A stretch of 64,000 nt of DNA from Parabacteroides goldsteinii (GTDB taxonomy: Bacteria > Bacteroidota > Bacteroidia > Bacteroidales > Tannerellaceae), in contig NZ_JADNBB010000004.1 in the NCBI RefSeq assembly GCF_015550595.1, positions 1 through 64,000 on the forward strand, given 5' to 3'. Positions 9,413 through 17,465 of the stretch are shown piece after piece. Position 1 is the first letter of the stretch; every line of letters starts with the position of its first letter. The translations under genes were made by a program, and so were the position numbers. A model generated the notes under the pieces. The model saw only the letters and a program-made list of their open reading frames with translations. It searched no databases and had not been told where the DNA came from.

Positions 9413-10996
9413 ATGAAAAACGTTAGATCTACAGTATTATTTTCTTTAACAGGAGCAGCGATGTTGGCATCGCTGCCCTCCTGCAAGGAGAAAAAAGTGG
9501 CAGAGGAGGCAAAGAAGCCGATGAATATCCTCTACATCATGTGTGATGACCATTCGTACCAGACAATCAGTGCGTACGATAACCGGTTCATTGAGACACC
9601 TAATATTGACCGTATCGCCAAAGAAGGAGTCCGTTTTACAAACAGTTTTGTCGCCAACTCGTTAAGCGGCCCGAGCCGTGCTTGTTTGCTGACCGGTAAG
9701 CATAGCCATAAAAATGGCTTTACCGACAACACACATACTTTTGACGGTGCACAGCAGACGTTCCCTAAACTGTTGAGGCAGGCTGGCTACCAGACTGCTA
9801 TCGTAGGTAAATGGCACCTTACTTCCGATCCGACCGGATTTGACTACTGGAATATCCTGACCGGACAGGGAGACTATTACAATCCGTATTTTATCGACAA
9901 CGGTGAGAAGAAACAAATTGAAGGATACGCCACCAATATAACGACCGATCTGGCAATCGACTGGCTGGATCAAAAGAGGGATAAGGAGAAACCGTTCTGC
10001 CTGCTCCTGCATCACAAGGCTCCGCACCGTACTTGGATGCCCGATACTTGCGATCTGGAGTTGTACAAGGACGTTGTTTTCCCTATTCCGGAAACATTCT
10101 ATGACAAGTATGAAGGCAGAATCGCTGCTTCTCAACAGGAAATGAGCATCATCAAGGATATGGATCTCGTCTATGACTTGAAGCTGGCCGATAAAGAGAA
10201 CGAGATCCATTCCAATCCGGGACTGGAAAAGGCCGGCCGTGCAATGTACAACAAGCTCAATGCTGAACAAAAGGCTGCCTGGGATAAACATTACGATCCT
10301 ATCATCAAGGAGTTCAAGGAAAAGAAACTTTCCGGTAAAGCGTTGGCAGAGTGGAAATACCAGCAATATATGCTCGATTATATCCGTGTGATCCATTCTG
10401 TAGACCGCAATGTGGGTCGTGTACTGGATTATCTGGAAAAGAACGACATGCTGGATAATACGATCATTGTTTATACTTCAGATCAGGGCTTCTATATGGG
10501 TGAACATGGCTGGTTCGACAAACGTTTCATGTATGAAGAATCTTTCCGTACACCGATGCTGGTTCGCTATCCGGGTGGTATAAAGGGTGATATCCCTGAA
10601 ATGGTTCAGAATATCGACCATGCTGCGACATTCCTGGAACTGGCCGGTGCACCGATACCGGAAGATATCCAGGGAGATTCTTATTTGCCGCTGTTGAAAG
10701 GAGAACATCCGAAGGACTGGCGTACTTCTTTGTATTACCATTATTACGAATTCCCTGCCGAACATATGGTAAAACGTCATTATGGAGTACGTACGGATCG
10801 TTATAAATTAATGCATTTCTACGACGATATCGATGTATGGGAATTGTATGATCTGCAAAACGACCCGATGGAGATGAATAACCTCTATAATAAACCGGGT
10901 ACGGAAGAAGTGACCAAGCAGTTAATGGACGAACTTCACAAGCTGCAGAAACAGTACGACGACCCGATCGAATCGGAACTGGCAAAGAAGAGCTGA
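9413..10996 (+). CDS. S1-family sulfatase lipoprotein (Ser-type), locus A
   Basis: Hydrolyses a sulfate ester on a glycan. The N-terminus has a lipobox (SLPSC, Cys24), so it is probably a lipoprotein. The metal-binding start is MNILYIMCDDHS, and the formylglycine motif is Ser85-Gly-Pro-Ser-Arg followed by TGK. Serine at that position means activation by the anaerobic radical-SAM maturase anSME, which is not in this window. Further family motifs are GKWHL, the second metal site in YTSDQGFYMGEHGW, and the C-terminal YGVRTDRYKLMHFY. The overall form resembles S1 subfamily enzymes acting on 6-O-sulfated N-acetylglucosamine (S1_11-like), but that subfamily call is tentative. The downstream terminator at 11022 ends the operon. 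A close paralogue is at 47248-48816. Confidence 0.93.
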   Translation: MKNVRSTVLFSLTGAAMLASLPSCKEKKVAEEAKKPMNILYIMCDDHSYQTISAYDNRFIETPNIDRIAKEGVRFTNSFVANSLSGPSRACLLTGKHSHKNGFTDNTHTFDGAQQTFPKLLRQAGYQTAIVGKWHLTSDPTGFDYWNILTGQGDYYNPYFIDNGEKKQIEGYATNITTDLAIDWLDQKRDKEKPFCLLLHHKAPHRTWMPDTCDLELYKDVVFPIPETFYDKYEGRIAASQQEMSIIKDMDLVYDLKLADKENEIHSNPGLEKAGRAMYNKLNAEQKAAWDKHYDPIIKEFKEKKLSGKALAEWKYQQYMLDYIRVIHSVDRNVGRVLDYLEKNDMLDNTIIVYTSDQGFYMGEHGWFDKRFMYEESFRTPMLVRYPGGIKGDIPEMVQNIDHAATFLELAGAPIPEDIQGDSYLPLLKGEHPKDWRTSLYYHYYEFPAEHMVKRHYGVRTDRYKLMHFYDDIDVWELYDLQNDPMEMNNLYNKPGTEEVTKQLMDELHKLQKQYDDPIESELAKKS

Positions 10997-11021
10997 TTTT
11001 ATAACTGTAAAATAGATGTGA

Positions 11022-11052
11022 GAGGATGTCCTTAGTCGGGCATCCTCTTTTT
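11022..11052 (+). terminator. Intrinsic terminator of the locus A operon
   Basis: GAGGATG at 11022-11028 pairs with CATCCTC at 11041-11047, followed directly by TTTTT. It begins 25 bp after the sulfatase stop codon. Confidence 0.85.
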
Positions 11053-11130
11053 ACTTTCTTATCTATTACTAGGATTAAATACAAAAAAAGGTTCACTTTA
11101 TCAGTGAACCTTTGCGTGTGTGCTTTTCCG

Positions 11131-11204
11131 TGGAGCATATCGGACTCGAACCGATCACCTTCAGACTGCCAGTCTGACGCTCTAGCCAGATGAGCTAATG
11201 CCCC
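11131..11204 (-). tRNA. tRNA-Ala (anticodon GGC)
   Basis: Read on the minus strand, a full cloverleaf folds. The acceptor arm is GGGGCAT with ATGCTCC and includes the G3-U70 wobble pair that is the alanine identity element. There is a D arm with AGCTCATCTGGCTAGAGC. The anticodon stem TCAGA/TCTGA has a 7-nt loop CTGGCAG, giving anticodon GGC. The T arm contains GGTTCGAGTCC. The 3-prime CCA is not encoded: the bases after the discriminator A are CGG. It would therefore depend on a CCA-adding enzyme such as the one at 49840-51270. Confidence 0.95.
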
Positions 11205-11252
11205 GGGTTTGGTTTTCGAGTGCAAATATAGAGGTTTTCCTGATATATTCGC

Positions 11253-11260
11253 TATCTTTG
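11253..11260 (+). promoter_or_regulatory. -7 promoter element before the DUF4286-ruvC pair
   Basis: TATCTTTG matches TAnnTTTG exactly. Transcription starting about 7 bp downstream leaves a leader of about 20 nt before the ATG at 11286. It would begin only a few bases before the TTG at 11271, which supports the ATG as the start. Confidence 0.6.
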
Positions 11261-11285
11261 TGTAAGAAATTTGGAGAAAAAGAAT

Positions 11286-11603
11286 ATGATTATTTATAAT
11301 ACAACATTCAATATAGAGAATGATATCCTTACCGAGTGCATAGAATATCTGAAAAAGAGTTATATACCCCGTGCAGCAGCCAGCGGATTTTTAAGAACAC
11401 CTTACTTACGCCGTATCTTACAGGATGAGTCGGAAGATGCGAGCAGTTACTCTGTGCAGTTCCATGTAAAGAATCCGGAGACACTGGAATACTGGATGCA
11501 ATCGGAAGGCCGTGCCCTGCAGCAAGAGTTGATTACACGTTTCGGAACCAAGATCGTAGGTTTCAGTACCTTACTGGAAGAAATAGACTGGGAGAATGAC
11601 TAA
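11286..11603 (+). CDS. DUF4286 family small protein
   Basis: A small cytosolic protein of 105 residues starting [14 protein letters not shown], the form of the DUF4286 family found across Bacteroidetes. Its function is not known. A GGAG precedes the ATG. An in-frame TTG at 11271 would add five residues but lies almost at the likely transcription start. The gene overlaps ruvC by 8 bp (ATGACTAA), so the two are translationally coupled, and this close link with Holliday junction resolvase is its only functional hint. Confidence 0.85.
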   Translation: MIIYNTTFNIENDILTECIEYLKKSYIPRAAASGFLRTPYLRRILQDESEDASSYSVQFHVKNPETLEYWMQSEGRALQQELITRFGTKIVGFSTLLEEIDWEND

Positions 11604-12156
11604 GGACCGTATCATATTGGGTATAGACCCCGGAACGATCGTGATGGGATACGGTGTCCTGAAGATCGAAGGGAATAAACCGAAACTTGAGGCTATGGGC
11701 GTACTGCAGCTGAACAAGTACGAAGATCATTACCTGCGCTTAAAGAAGATATTTGAACGTGTACTGGCGCTTATCGACCAGTATCATCCTGACGAATTGG
11801 CAATCGAGGCGCCGTTCTTTGGAAAGAATGTGCAGAGTATGCTGAAGCTGGGAAGAGCCCAGGGCGTTGCCATGGCGGCAGCTTTGGAACGGGAAATCCC
11901 GATCTTCGAATACGCACCTTTGAAGATCAAAATGTCTATTACCGGTAACGGGAATGCTGCGAAGGAACAGGTGGCAGGAATGCTACAACGTTTCCTGCAT
12001 ATTCCCGAAGAGTCGATGTTGCCCCAATTGGATGCGACCGACGGATTGGCAGCCGCTGTATGTCATTATTTTCAGACGAATAATCCGATTTCGGAGAAGA
12101 AGTATTCCGGCTGGAAAGACTTTATGGCAAAGAATCCCGGTAAGGTGAGGAAATAA
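11596..12156 (+). CDS. ruvC: Crossover junction endodeoxyribonuclease RuvC
   Basis: Resolves Holliday junctions by paired nicking in recombination and repair, together with RuvAB. The four acidic catalytic residues are in place: Asp11 in GIDPGT, Glu71 in [10 protein letters not shown], and Asp146 and Asp149 in [13 protein letters not shown]. The 186 residues are close to the usual length. The start overlaps the DUF4286 stop codon. It is followed at once by a terminator shared with the convergent ferritin gene. Confidence 0.96.
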   Translation: MTKDRIILGIDPGTIVMGYGVLKIEGNKPKLEAMGVLQLNKYEDHYLRLKKIFERVLALIDQYHPDELAIEAPFFGKNVQSMLKLGRAQGVAMAAALEREIPIFEYAPLKIKMSITGNGNAAKEQVAGMLQRFLHIPEESMLPQLDATDGLAAAVCHYFQTNNPISEKKYSGWKDFMAKNPGKVRK

Positions 12157-12158
12157 AA

Positions 12159-12194
12159 AAACTCCGGTCCCTGTTAAACCAAGGATCGGAGTTT
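12159..12194. terminator. Bidirectional terminator between ruvC and ferritin
   Basis: AAACTCCGGTCC at 12159-12170 pairs with GGATCGGAGTTT at 12183-12194 (one G-U pair). It has A-rich and T-rich flanks on both sides, so it can end transcription from both convergent genes. Confidence 0.85.
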
Positions 12195-12212
12195 CTTAAT
12201 TATGGAAAGAAA

Positions 12213-12695
12213 TTATCTTTTGCCAAGCTTGTGATCCAGAAGAATTGCATGATGTTCTCCATACATTTTCAGTTGGTCTACAATAGCCTTTGCCGATGAT
12301 TCTTCTTCTACCTGTTCGCGAACGAAACCATATAAAAAGTCTTTGGCAGCATGATCGTTGTCGGCTTCGGCGATGTCAACCATCTTGTCGATCAACTCTG
12401 ATACATGTACTTCGTGTTTGTAGACATGTTCGAATACTTCCAGCGGAGTACCCCATGCAGTCGGAACGACATTAATCTGATTTATAGTGATGTCACCCCC
12501 GCGGTCGATAGCAAAATCGATCATTTTGTGGGCATGTTCCATTTCTTCTTCTGCCTGTTTTCTCATCCAGTGTGCACAGCCGTTCAGGCCTGCTTTCTGG
12601 AAATAGATTGACATTGACAGGTACAGGTTTGAAGACCACATTTCAGCTTCTACCTGTTCATTGAAAGCTTTTGATAAGTTCTTACTTAAGATCAT
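12213..12695 (-). CDS. ftnA: Non-heme bacterial ferritin
   Basis: Cytosolic iron-storage protein that oxidises Fe(II) and stores it in a 24-subunit shell. The 160-residue four-helix chain keeps the ferroxidase ligands seen in Escherichia coli FtnA: Glu18, Glu51 and His54 (AEEEMEH), Glu95 (YKHE) and Gln128 (REQVEEE). It has no heme-binding Met in the bacterioferritin context, so it is the FtnA type. In strict anaerobes it protects against iron and oxygen stress. It has its own start region upstream and shares a terminator with ruvC. Confidence 0.95.
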   Translation of the reverse strand: MILSKNLSKAFNEQVEAEMWSSNLYLSMSIYFQKAGLNGCAHWMRKQAEEEMEHAHKMIDFAIDRGGDITINQINVVPTAWGTPLEVFEHVYKHEVHVSELIDKMVDIAEADNDHAAKDFLYGFVREQVEEESSAKAIVDQLKMYGEHHAILLDHKLGKR

Positions 12696-12758
12696 AATGT
12701 TTACTTTTATTGAGTTGTATTTGTATAAAAGTAATTACAAAAAGTGTGCCATACTTTA

Positions 12759-14093
12759 TTATACAATACCTTGTGCCATCATAGCTTTGGCTACTTTCAT
12801 GAAGCCGGCAATGTTGGCACCTTTCACATAGTTCACATAATTGCCCTCCTTACCGTGAGCAAGGCATTGCTCGTGGATGGCACCCATGATCTGATGCAGT
12901 CTGGCATCCACTTCTTCAGCAGTCCAGGAGATATGCATGGCATTCTGCGTCATTTCAAGTCCCGAAGTTGCTACACCACCCGCGTTAACGGCTTTACCCG
13001 GAGCAAACAACTGTTTGTGTTCGATGAACAGATCGACAGCTTCCGCCGTACATCCCATGTTGGAGACTTCGGCAACGCATAAGGTCTTGTTCTCGATCAG
13101 CTTGCGGGCATCGTCGGCATCCAGCTCGTTCTGAGTAGCACAAGGCAGGGCAATATCCACTTTCTGTTCCCAAGGCTTCTTGCCAGGATAGAAAGTAGCG
13201 TTAGGATATTCGTCGGCATAAGGTGCCACGATATCGTTGCCGCTGTTACGCAATTCCAGCATGTACTCGATCTTATCGCCCGAGATACCGTCCGGATCAT
13301 ACACATATCCGTCCGGACCGGAGATCGTTACGACTTTAGCACCCAGTTCGGTAGCTTTCTTTGTCGCTCCCCAAGCCACATTTCCGAAACCGGAAACGGC
13401 GACTGTTTTTCCTTTTATATCGATTCCATGTGTTTCGAGCATCTGGTGTACAAAATAAAGTGCACCGTAGCCGGTTGCTTCCGGACGAAGGATAGAACCT
13501 CCGAACTCCATGCCTTTACCGGTGAAAGTCCCCGTGTTTTCACGAGCCAGTTTCTTATACATTCCATACATATAACCTACTTCGCGTCCACCTACGCCGA
13601 TATCACCTGCCGGAACATCCCGGTCCGGACCCAGGTTACGCCATAATTCCAGTATGAAAGCCTGGCAGAAACGCATGATTTCCGCATCACTCTTTCCACG
13701 GGGTGCAAAGTCTGAACCGCCTTTACCGCCACCCATTGGCAATGTTGTCAGTGCATTTTTGAATGTTTGTTCAAATCCGAGGAACTTAAGGATAGAAAGG
13801 TTTACAGACGGATGGAAACGGATTCCTCCTTTATACGGGCCGATCGCATTATTAAATTGTACGCGGTATCCTAAATTGACTTGTACTTCACCTTTGTCGT
13901 CTACCCAGGGTACACGGAAAGTAAAGATACGTTCCGGTTCTACCAGCCGTTCGATGATCTTGGCTTTCTCGAACTCCGGATGTTGGTTATAAACCTCTTC
14001 TATTGATAAAAGAACTTCTTTCACGGCTTGCAAGTACTCTTTTTCACCCGGGTGCTTTGCTTCCAGTGCAGATAAAATAACTTCTGTCTTCAT
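12759..14093 (-). CDS. gdhA: NADP-type glutamate dehydrogenase
   Basis: Catalyses reductive amination of 2-oxoglutarate to glutamate, the main ammonia-assimilating step in many Bacteroidales. The protein has 444 residues. The catalytic lysine is Lys124 in PMGGGKGGSDF, followed by PRGKSDAEIMRFCQAF. A second motif, DVPAGDIGVGGREVGYM, and a Rossmann GFGNVAWGA near residue 236 complete the fold. The overall form is the hexameric NADP-dependent class. A strong promoter is recognisable at 14131-14160. Confidence 0.96.
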   Translation of the reverse strand: MKTEVILSALEAKHPGEKEYLQAVKEVLLSIEEVYNQHPEFEKAKIIERLVEPERIFTFRVPWVDDKGEVQVNLGYRVQFNNAIGPYKGGIRFHPSVNLSILKFLGFEQTFKNALTTLPMGGGKGGSDFAPRGKSDAEIMRFCQAFILELWRNLGPDRDVPAGDIGVGGREVGYMYGMYKKLARENTGTFTGKGMEFGGSILRPEATGYGALYFVHQMLETHGIDIKGKTVAVSGFGNVAWGATKKATELGAKVVTISGPDGYVYDPDGISGDKIEYMLELRNSGNDIVAPYADEYPNATFYPGKKPWEQKVDIALPCATQNELDADDARKLIENKTLCVAEVSNMGCTAEAVDLFIEHKQLFAPGKAVNAGGVATSGLEMTQNAMHISWTAEEVDARLHQIMGAIHEQCLAHGKEGNYVNYVKGANIAGFMKVAKAMMAQGIV

Positions 14094-14130
14094 AGCGTTT
14101 CTTGCTTTTTTAGGAATAACAATGTGTAGG

Positions 14131-14160
14131 CAAATGTAGCGAATCCTATGGATTGACCAA
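14131..14160 (-). promoter_or_regulatory. gdhA promoter
   Basis: On the minus strand the -7 element is TACATTTG (plus-strand CAAATGTA, 14131-14138). The -33 TTG (plus-strand CAA, 14158-14160) is 19 bp away, which is the Bacteroidetes spacing. The leader to the gdhA start is about 30 nt. Confidence 0.7.
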
Positions 14161-14324
14161 GTATTTTGCTTTCTTTTTGATAGTAAATTATATGTTTTTG
14201 ATGCATATCTTTGGACTGATTCTTCTTACTTGCCGTCCTTCTATCTTCAATATACCTAATATTTAGTGTACAGATAAGCGTCTTTTAATATTCAGGTCAT
14301 GACTTCTTTTTTCTTTTTTTTCCT

Positions 14325-14332
14325 TACATTTG
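14325..14332 (+). promoter_or_regulatory. -7 element of the receiver-PPDK gene
   Basis: TACATTTG matches TAnnTTTG, 26 bp before the start codon. A second match, TATCTTTG, lies at 14206-14213 and could be an alternative promoter. Confidence 0.5.
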
Positions 14333-14358
14333 GGCGCATATAATTCTATGAAATCGTT

Positions 14359-17325
14359 ATGAGCGGAATACCGGATTTTAAGAACCTTGTGTTTAAAGAC
14401 ACATCATTCGCCAATCTAATGAATAAGCGTATATATAATGTATTGCTTATTGCTACAAAATATGATGCCTTTATGTTGGAAGACGACGGGCGGGTCGATG
14501 AACAGATATTTAACGAATATACTTCGCTGAGCCTTCGTTATCCTCCCCGTTTTACCCAGGTGACTACGGAAGAAGAAGCACTGGCTGAACTGGAAGACCG
14601 TAATTTTGAATTGATCATCTGTATGCCTAATATGGACGACCGTGATATTTTTGCGGCGGCAAAGGAGATCAAGGTGCATTATCCTAATATTCCTATCGTG
14701 GTGTTGACGCCTTTCTCCAAAGAAGTTTCCAAACGTATTGCAAATGAAGACCTGAGTGCGATCGACTATGTGTTCAGTTGGCTGGGGAATGCCGAACTGT
14801 TGCTGGCTATTATTAAACTTATTGAAGATAAGTGGAATGCGCCCGACGATACGAAAAGTGTAGGCGTGCAGATCATTCTGTTGGTGGAAGATTCGATCCG
14901 TTTCTACTCTTCCGCTTTGCCGCATTTGTATAAGTTTGTATTGGAACAGAGCCAGATGTTTGCTAAGGAGGCGCTTAACGGTCACCAGCAGACGCTTCGT
15001 ATGCGTGGCCGTCCTAAAATCAAATTGGCACGAACCTATGAGGAGGCTGTCCGTATTTTCGACCAGTACCGGGATAATATGCTCGGTATCGTTTCGGATA
15101 TGAGTTTTATGCATAATGGAGTGAAAGATCCTTATGCCGGTTATAAGTTCGGGCAGTATGTTCGTAAGACGGGATTGATTATTCCTTTTGTCCTGGAGTC
15201 GTCGGAGTCGTGCAATAAAGTATATGCGAAAGAGTTGGGTGCGTCGTTCATCGATAAGAATTCGAAGAGTTATCCGCAGGATCTCCGTAAGAAGATTATG
15301 CAGCGTTTCGGGTTTGGCGATTTCGTGATCCTGAATCCGCAGACCAAAGAAGAGATCATGCGTATCAAGGATTTGAAGGACTTGCAGAAGAAAGTCTTTC
15401 AGATCCCGGACGACTCGCTGGTTTATCATCTTTCGCGCAATCATTTCTCACGCTTCTTCTACTCGCGTGCCATGTTTCCGCCGGCTGAGGTCCTGAAGCG
15501 GGTGGACGTGAGCGATTATAAAGATATGGACGAGGCTCGTAAACTGATATTCGACCTGATTGTACAATACCGCCGGATGAAGAACTCCGGGGTGGTGGCT
15601 ATTTATCAGAAAGATCGTTTCGACGAGTACAGTAACTTTGCCCGTATCGGCGACGGTTCGCTGGGAGGAAAGGGGAGAGGCCTTGCTTTTATGGGAGCGA
15701 TGGTGAAACGTTATCCAAAATTGGAGACGGAAAACTTCAATACCAACATACCGAAGACGGTAGTAATATGTACCGATATCTTCGACGAATTTATGGAGAC
15801 GAATGAGTTGTTACCTATCGCTTTGGGGGATGCCGACGATGAGACGATCCTTAAATATTTCCTTCGTGCCAGTCTGCCAGCCAGCCTGATCGATGACTTG
15901 ATGGCTTTCTTCGATGTAGTGAAGAGTCCGATAGCCGTCCGCTCGTCCAGTTTGCTTGAAGATTCGCATTATCAACCTTTCGCCGGTATTTATTCTACTT
16001 ATATGATTCCCCGGATGGAGGATAAATATGAGATGTTGCGTATTTTGAGCGATGCGATCAAGGCGGTGTATGCTTCCGTGTTCTATCGTGACAGTAAGGC
16101 ATATATGACGGCAACTTCCAACCTGATCGATCAGGAGAAGATGGCGATCGTATTGCAGGAAGTGGTCGGCAACCGTTACAACGATCATTTCTACCCGACC
16201 ATCTCCGGGGTGGCCCGATCACTGAATTTCTACCCGATCGGTAACGAGAAGGCGGAAGACGGTATAGCCAATATTGCCCTCGGACTGGGAAAATATATCG
16301 TTGACGGCGGTCAAACTTTGCGTTTCTCCCCGCGCCATCCGCATAATATTTTGCAGATGAGTACGATGGATTTCGCCCTTCGTGAGACGCAGACCCGTTT
16401 CTATGCGCTCGACTTGGAGAACCTGGCGCAGCAGTTCTCTATCGACGACTCTTTCAATCTGTTGCGCCTGAACCTTAAGGATGCCGATGCCGACGGCTCT
16501 TTGAAATATATCGTTTCTACTTACGACCCGTACGATCAGATCATTCGTGACGGTTATTATTCCGGAGGGCGGAAAATCCTCTCTTTCGTCAATATCCTGC
16601 AACATGATGTATTCCCGTTGGCAAAGACCTTGGATGAATTGCTTCGTATCGGGCAGGAGGAAATGGGGCGTCCGGTTGAGATCGAGTTTGCTGTAAATGT
16701 CGACCCCAACAATCATGATAAGGCGACTTTCTATCTGCTTCAGATCCGTCCGATCGTCGATAACAAGGAGATTATGGATGAAGACTTGACCCTGGTTAAG
16801 AATGAAGAGACAATCCTTTCTTCAACCAGTGTACTGGGGCATGGTATCGTAACGGACGTACAGGATATTATCTATGTAAAGAGCGGTGCTTTCAATTCTT
16901 CAAACAACCAGTTGATCGCTTACGAGATAGAAAAGCTGAACCGCCGCTTCACGGAAGAGGAAAAGAACTATGTATTGGTCGGCCCCGGACGTTGGGGTAG
17001 CAGTGACCACTGGTTAGGTATCCCGGTGAAGTGGCCGCATATCAGTAATGCCCGTGTGATTGTGGAATGTGGTCTGGAGAACTATCGTGTCGACCCGAGC
17101 CAGGGAACGCATTTCTTCCAGAACCTGACCTCTTTCGGTGTAGGTTACTTCACAATCAATCCTTTCAAAGGCGACGGCTGGTTCGATGAAGCGTATCTGA
17201 ATACTTTACCGGCTGTCGAGGATACGGAATATCTTCGACATGTCCATTTCGACAAGCCGATAGTTATAAAGATGGACGGAAAGAAGAGTCTGGGGGTAGT
17301 GCTTAAGCCGGACAATCTTTCGTGA
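14359..17325 (+). CDS. Receiver-like domains fused to a PEP synthase/PPDK ATP-binding domain
   Basis: A 988-residue cytosolic protein that is not a complete PEP synthase. Residues about 24-155 form a receiver-like fold in which the expected aspartate is absent (LIICMPNMDD). Residues about 168-320 form a second receiver-like domain with ILLVEDSIRF and a possible acceptor, Asp247 in IVSDMSF. From about 430 onward is the PPDK/PEP-synthase nucleotide-binding domain: GDGSLGGKGRGLAFMG, the SPIAVRSSSLLEDS loop with QPFAGIYST, and the closing FYLLQIRPIVD near 795. The phospho-histidine swivel domain (GGxTSHAA type) and the PEP-binding barrel are missing; in their place is about 190 residues without a clear match. 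It therefore probably phosphorylates or binds something else, perhaps under signalling control. A multi-PAS kinase gene follows 140 bp downstream. Confidence 0.8.
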   Translation: MSGIPDFKNLVFKDTSFANLMNKRIYNVLLIATKYDAFMLEDDGRVDEQIFNEYTSLSLRYPPRFTQVTTEEEALAELEDRNFELIICMPNMDDRDIFAAAKEIKVHYPNIPIVVLTPFSKEVSKRIANEDLSAIDYVFSWLGNAELLLAIIKLIEDKWNAPDDTKSVGVQIILLVEDSIRFYSSALPHLYKFVLEQSQMFAKEALNGHQQTLRMRGRPKIKLARTYEEAVRIFDQYRDNMLGIVSDMSFMHNGVKDPYAGYKFGQYVRKTGLIIPFVLESSESCNKVYAKELGASFIDKNSKSYPQDLRKKIMQRFGFGDFVILNPQTKEEIMRIKDLKDLQKKVFQIPDDSLVYHLSRNHFSRFFYSRAMFPPAEVLKRVDVSDYKDMDEARKLIFDLIVQYRRMKNSGVVAIYQKDRFDEYSNFARIGDGSLGGKGRGLAFMGAMVKRYPKLETENFNTNIPKTVVICTDIFDEFMETNELLPIALGDADDETILKYFLRASLPASLIDDLMAFFDVVKSPIAVRSSSLLEDSHYQPFAGIYSTYMIPRMEDKYEMLRILSDAIKAVYASVFYRDSKAYMTATSNLIDQEKMAIVLQEVVGNRYNDHFYPTISGVARSLNFYPIGNEKAEDGIANIALGLGKYIVDGGQTLRFSPRHPHNILQMSTMDFALRETQTRFYALDLENLAQQFSIDDSFNLLRLNLKDADADGSLKYIVSTYDPYDQIIRDGYYSGGRKILSFVNILQHDVFPLAKTLDELLRIGQEEMGRPVEIEFAVNVDPNNHDKATFYLLQIRPIVDNKEIMDEDLTLVKNEETILSSTSVLGHGIVTDVQDIIYVKSGAFNSSNNQLIAYEIEKLNRRFTEEEKNYVLVGPGRWGSSDHWLGIPVKWPHISNARVIVECGLENYRVDPSQGTHFFQNLTSFGVGYFTINPFKGDGWFDEAYLNTLPAVEDTEYLRHVHFDKPIVIKMDGKKSLGVVLKPDNLS

Positions 17326-17364
17326 TTTATACCCTTTAATTCTTTTCTGTATTAATTTTTGTTT

Positions 17365-17372
17365 TACATTTG
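17365..17372 (+). promoter_or_regulatory. -7 element of the PAS kinase gene
   Basis: TACATTTG matches TAnnTTTG and lies in the gap between the PPDK-like gene and the kinase gene. The leader would be about 87 nt to the ATG at 17466. Confidence 0.5.
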
Positions 17373-17465
17373 CAAATGGGTGGTAACGCATGAAAACTAA
17401 ACGTTGTATAGATTATCCCCGTTTTTGGGTGTTTCTAGTATTTGAACGACAAGAATAAGAGATGG

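Noticed and set aside
9662-10396. Open frame of 244 codons antisense to the sulfatase gene of locus A
   Set aside because: The same kind of antisense frame appears in the paralogous sulfatase (47488-47859), showing it is a by-product of the sulfatase codons.
10527-11225. Open frame of 232 codons on the minus strand across the sulfatase end, terminator and tRNA gene
   Set aside because: It runs through a terminator and tRNA-Ala, which are well supported.
14416-15444. Open frame of 342 codons antisense to the receiver-PPDK gene
   Set aside because: Lies wholly inside a gene with clear conserved domains, and its translation has no recognisable motif; an effect of codon bias on the opposite strand.
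14359-17325. Phosphoenolpyruvate synthase
   Set aside because: Only the ATP-binding domain is present; the phospho-histidine and PEP-binding domains are missing.
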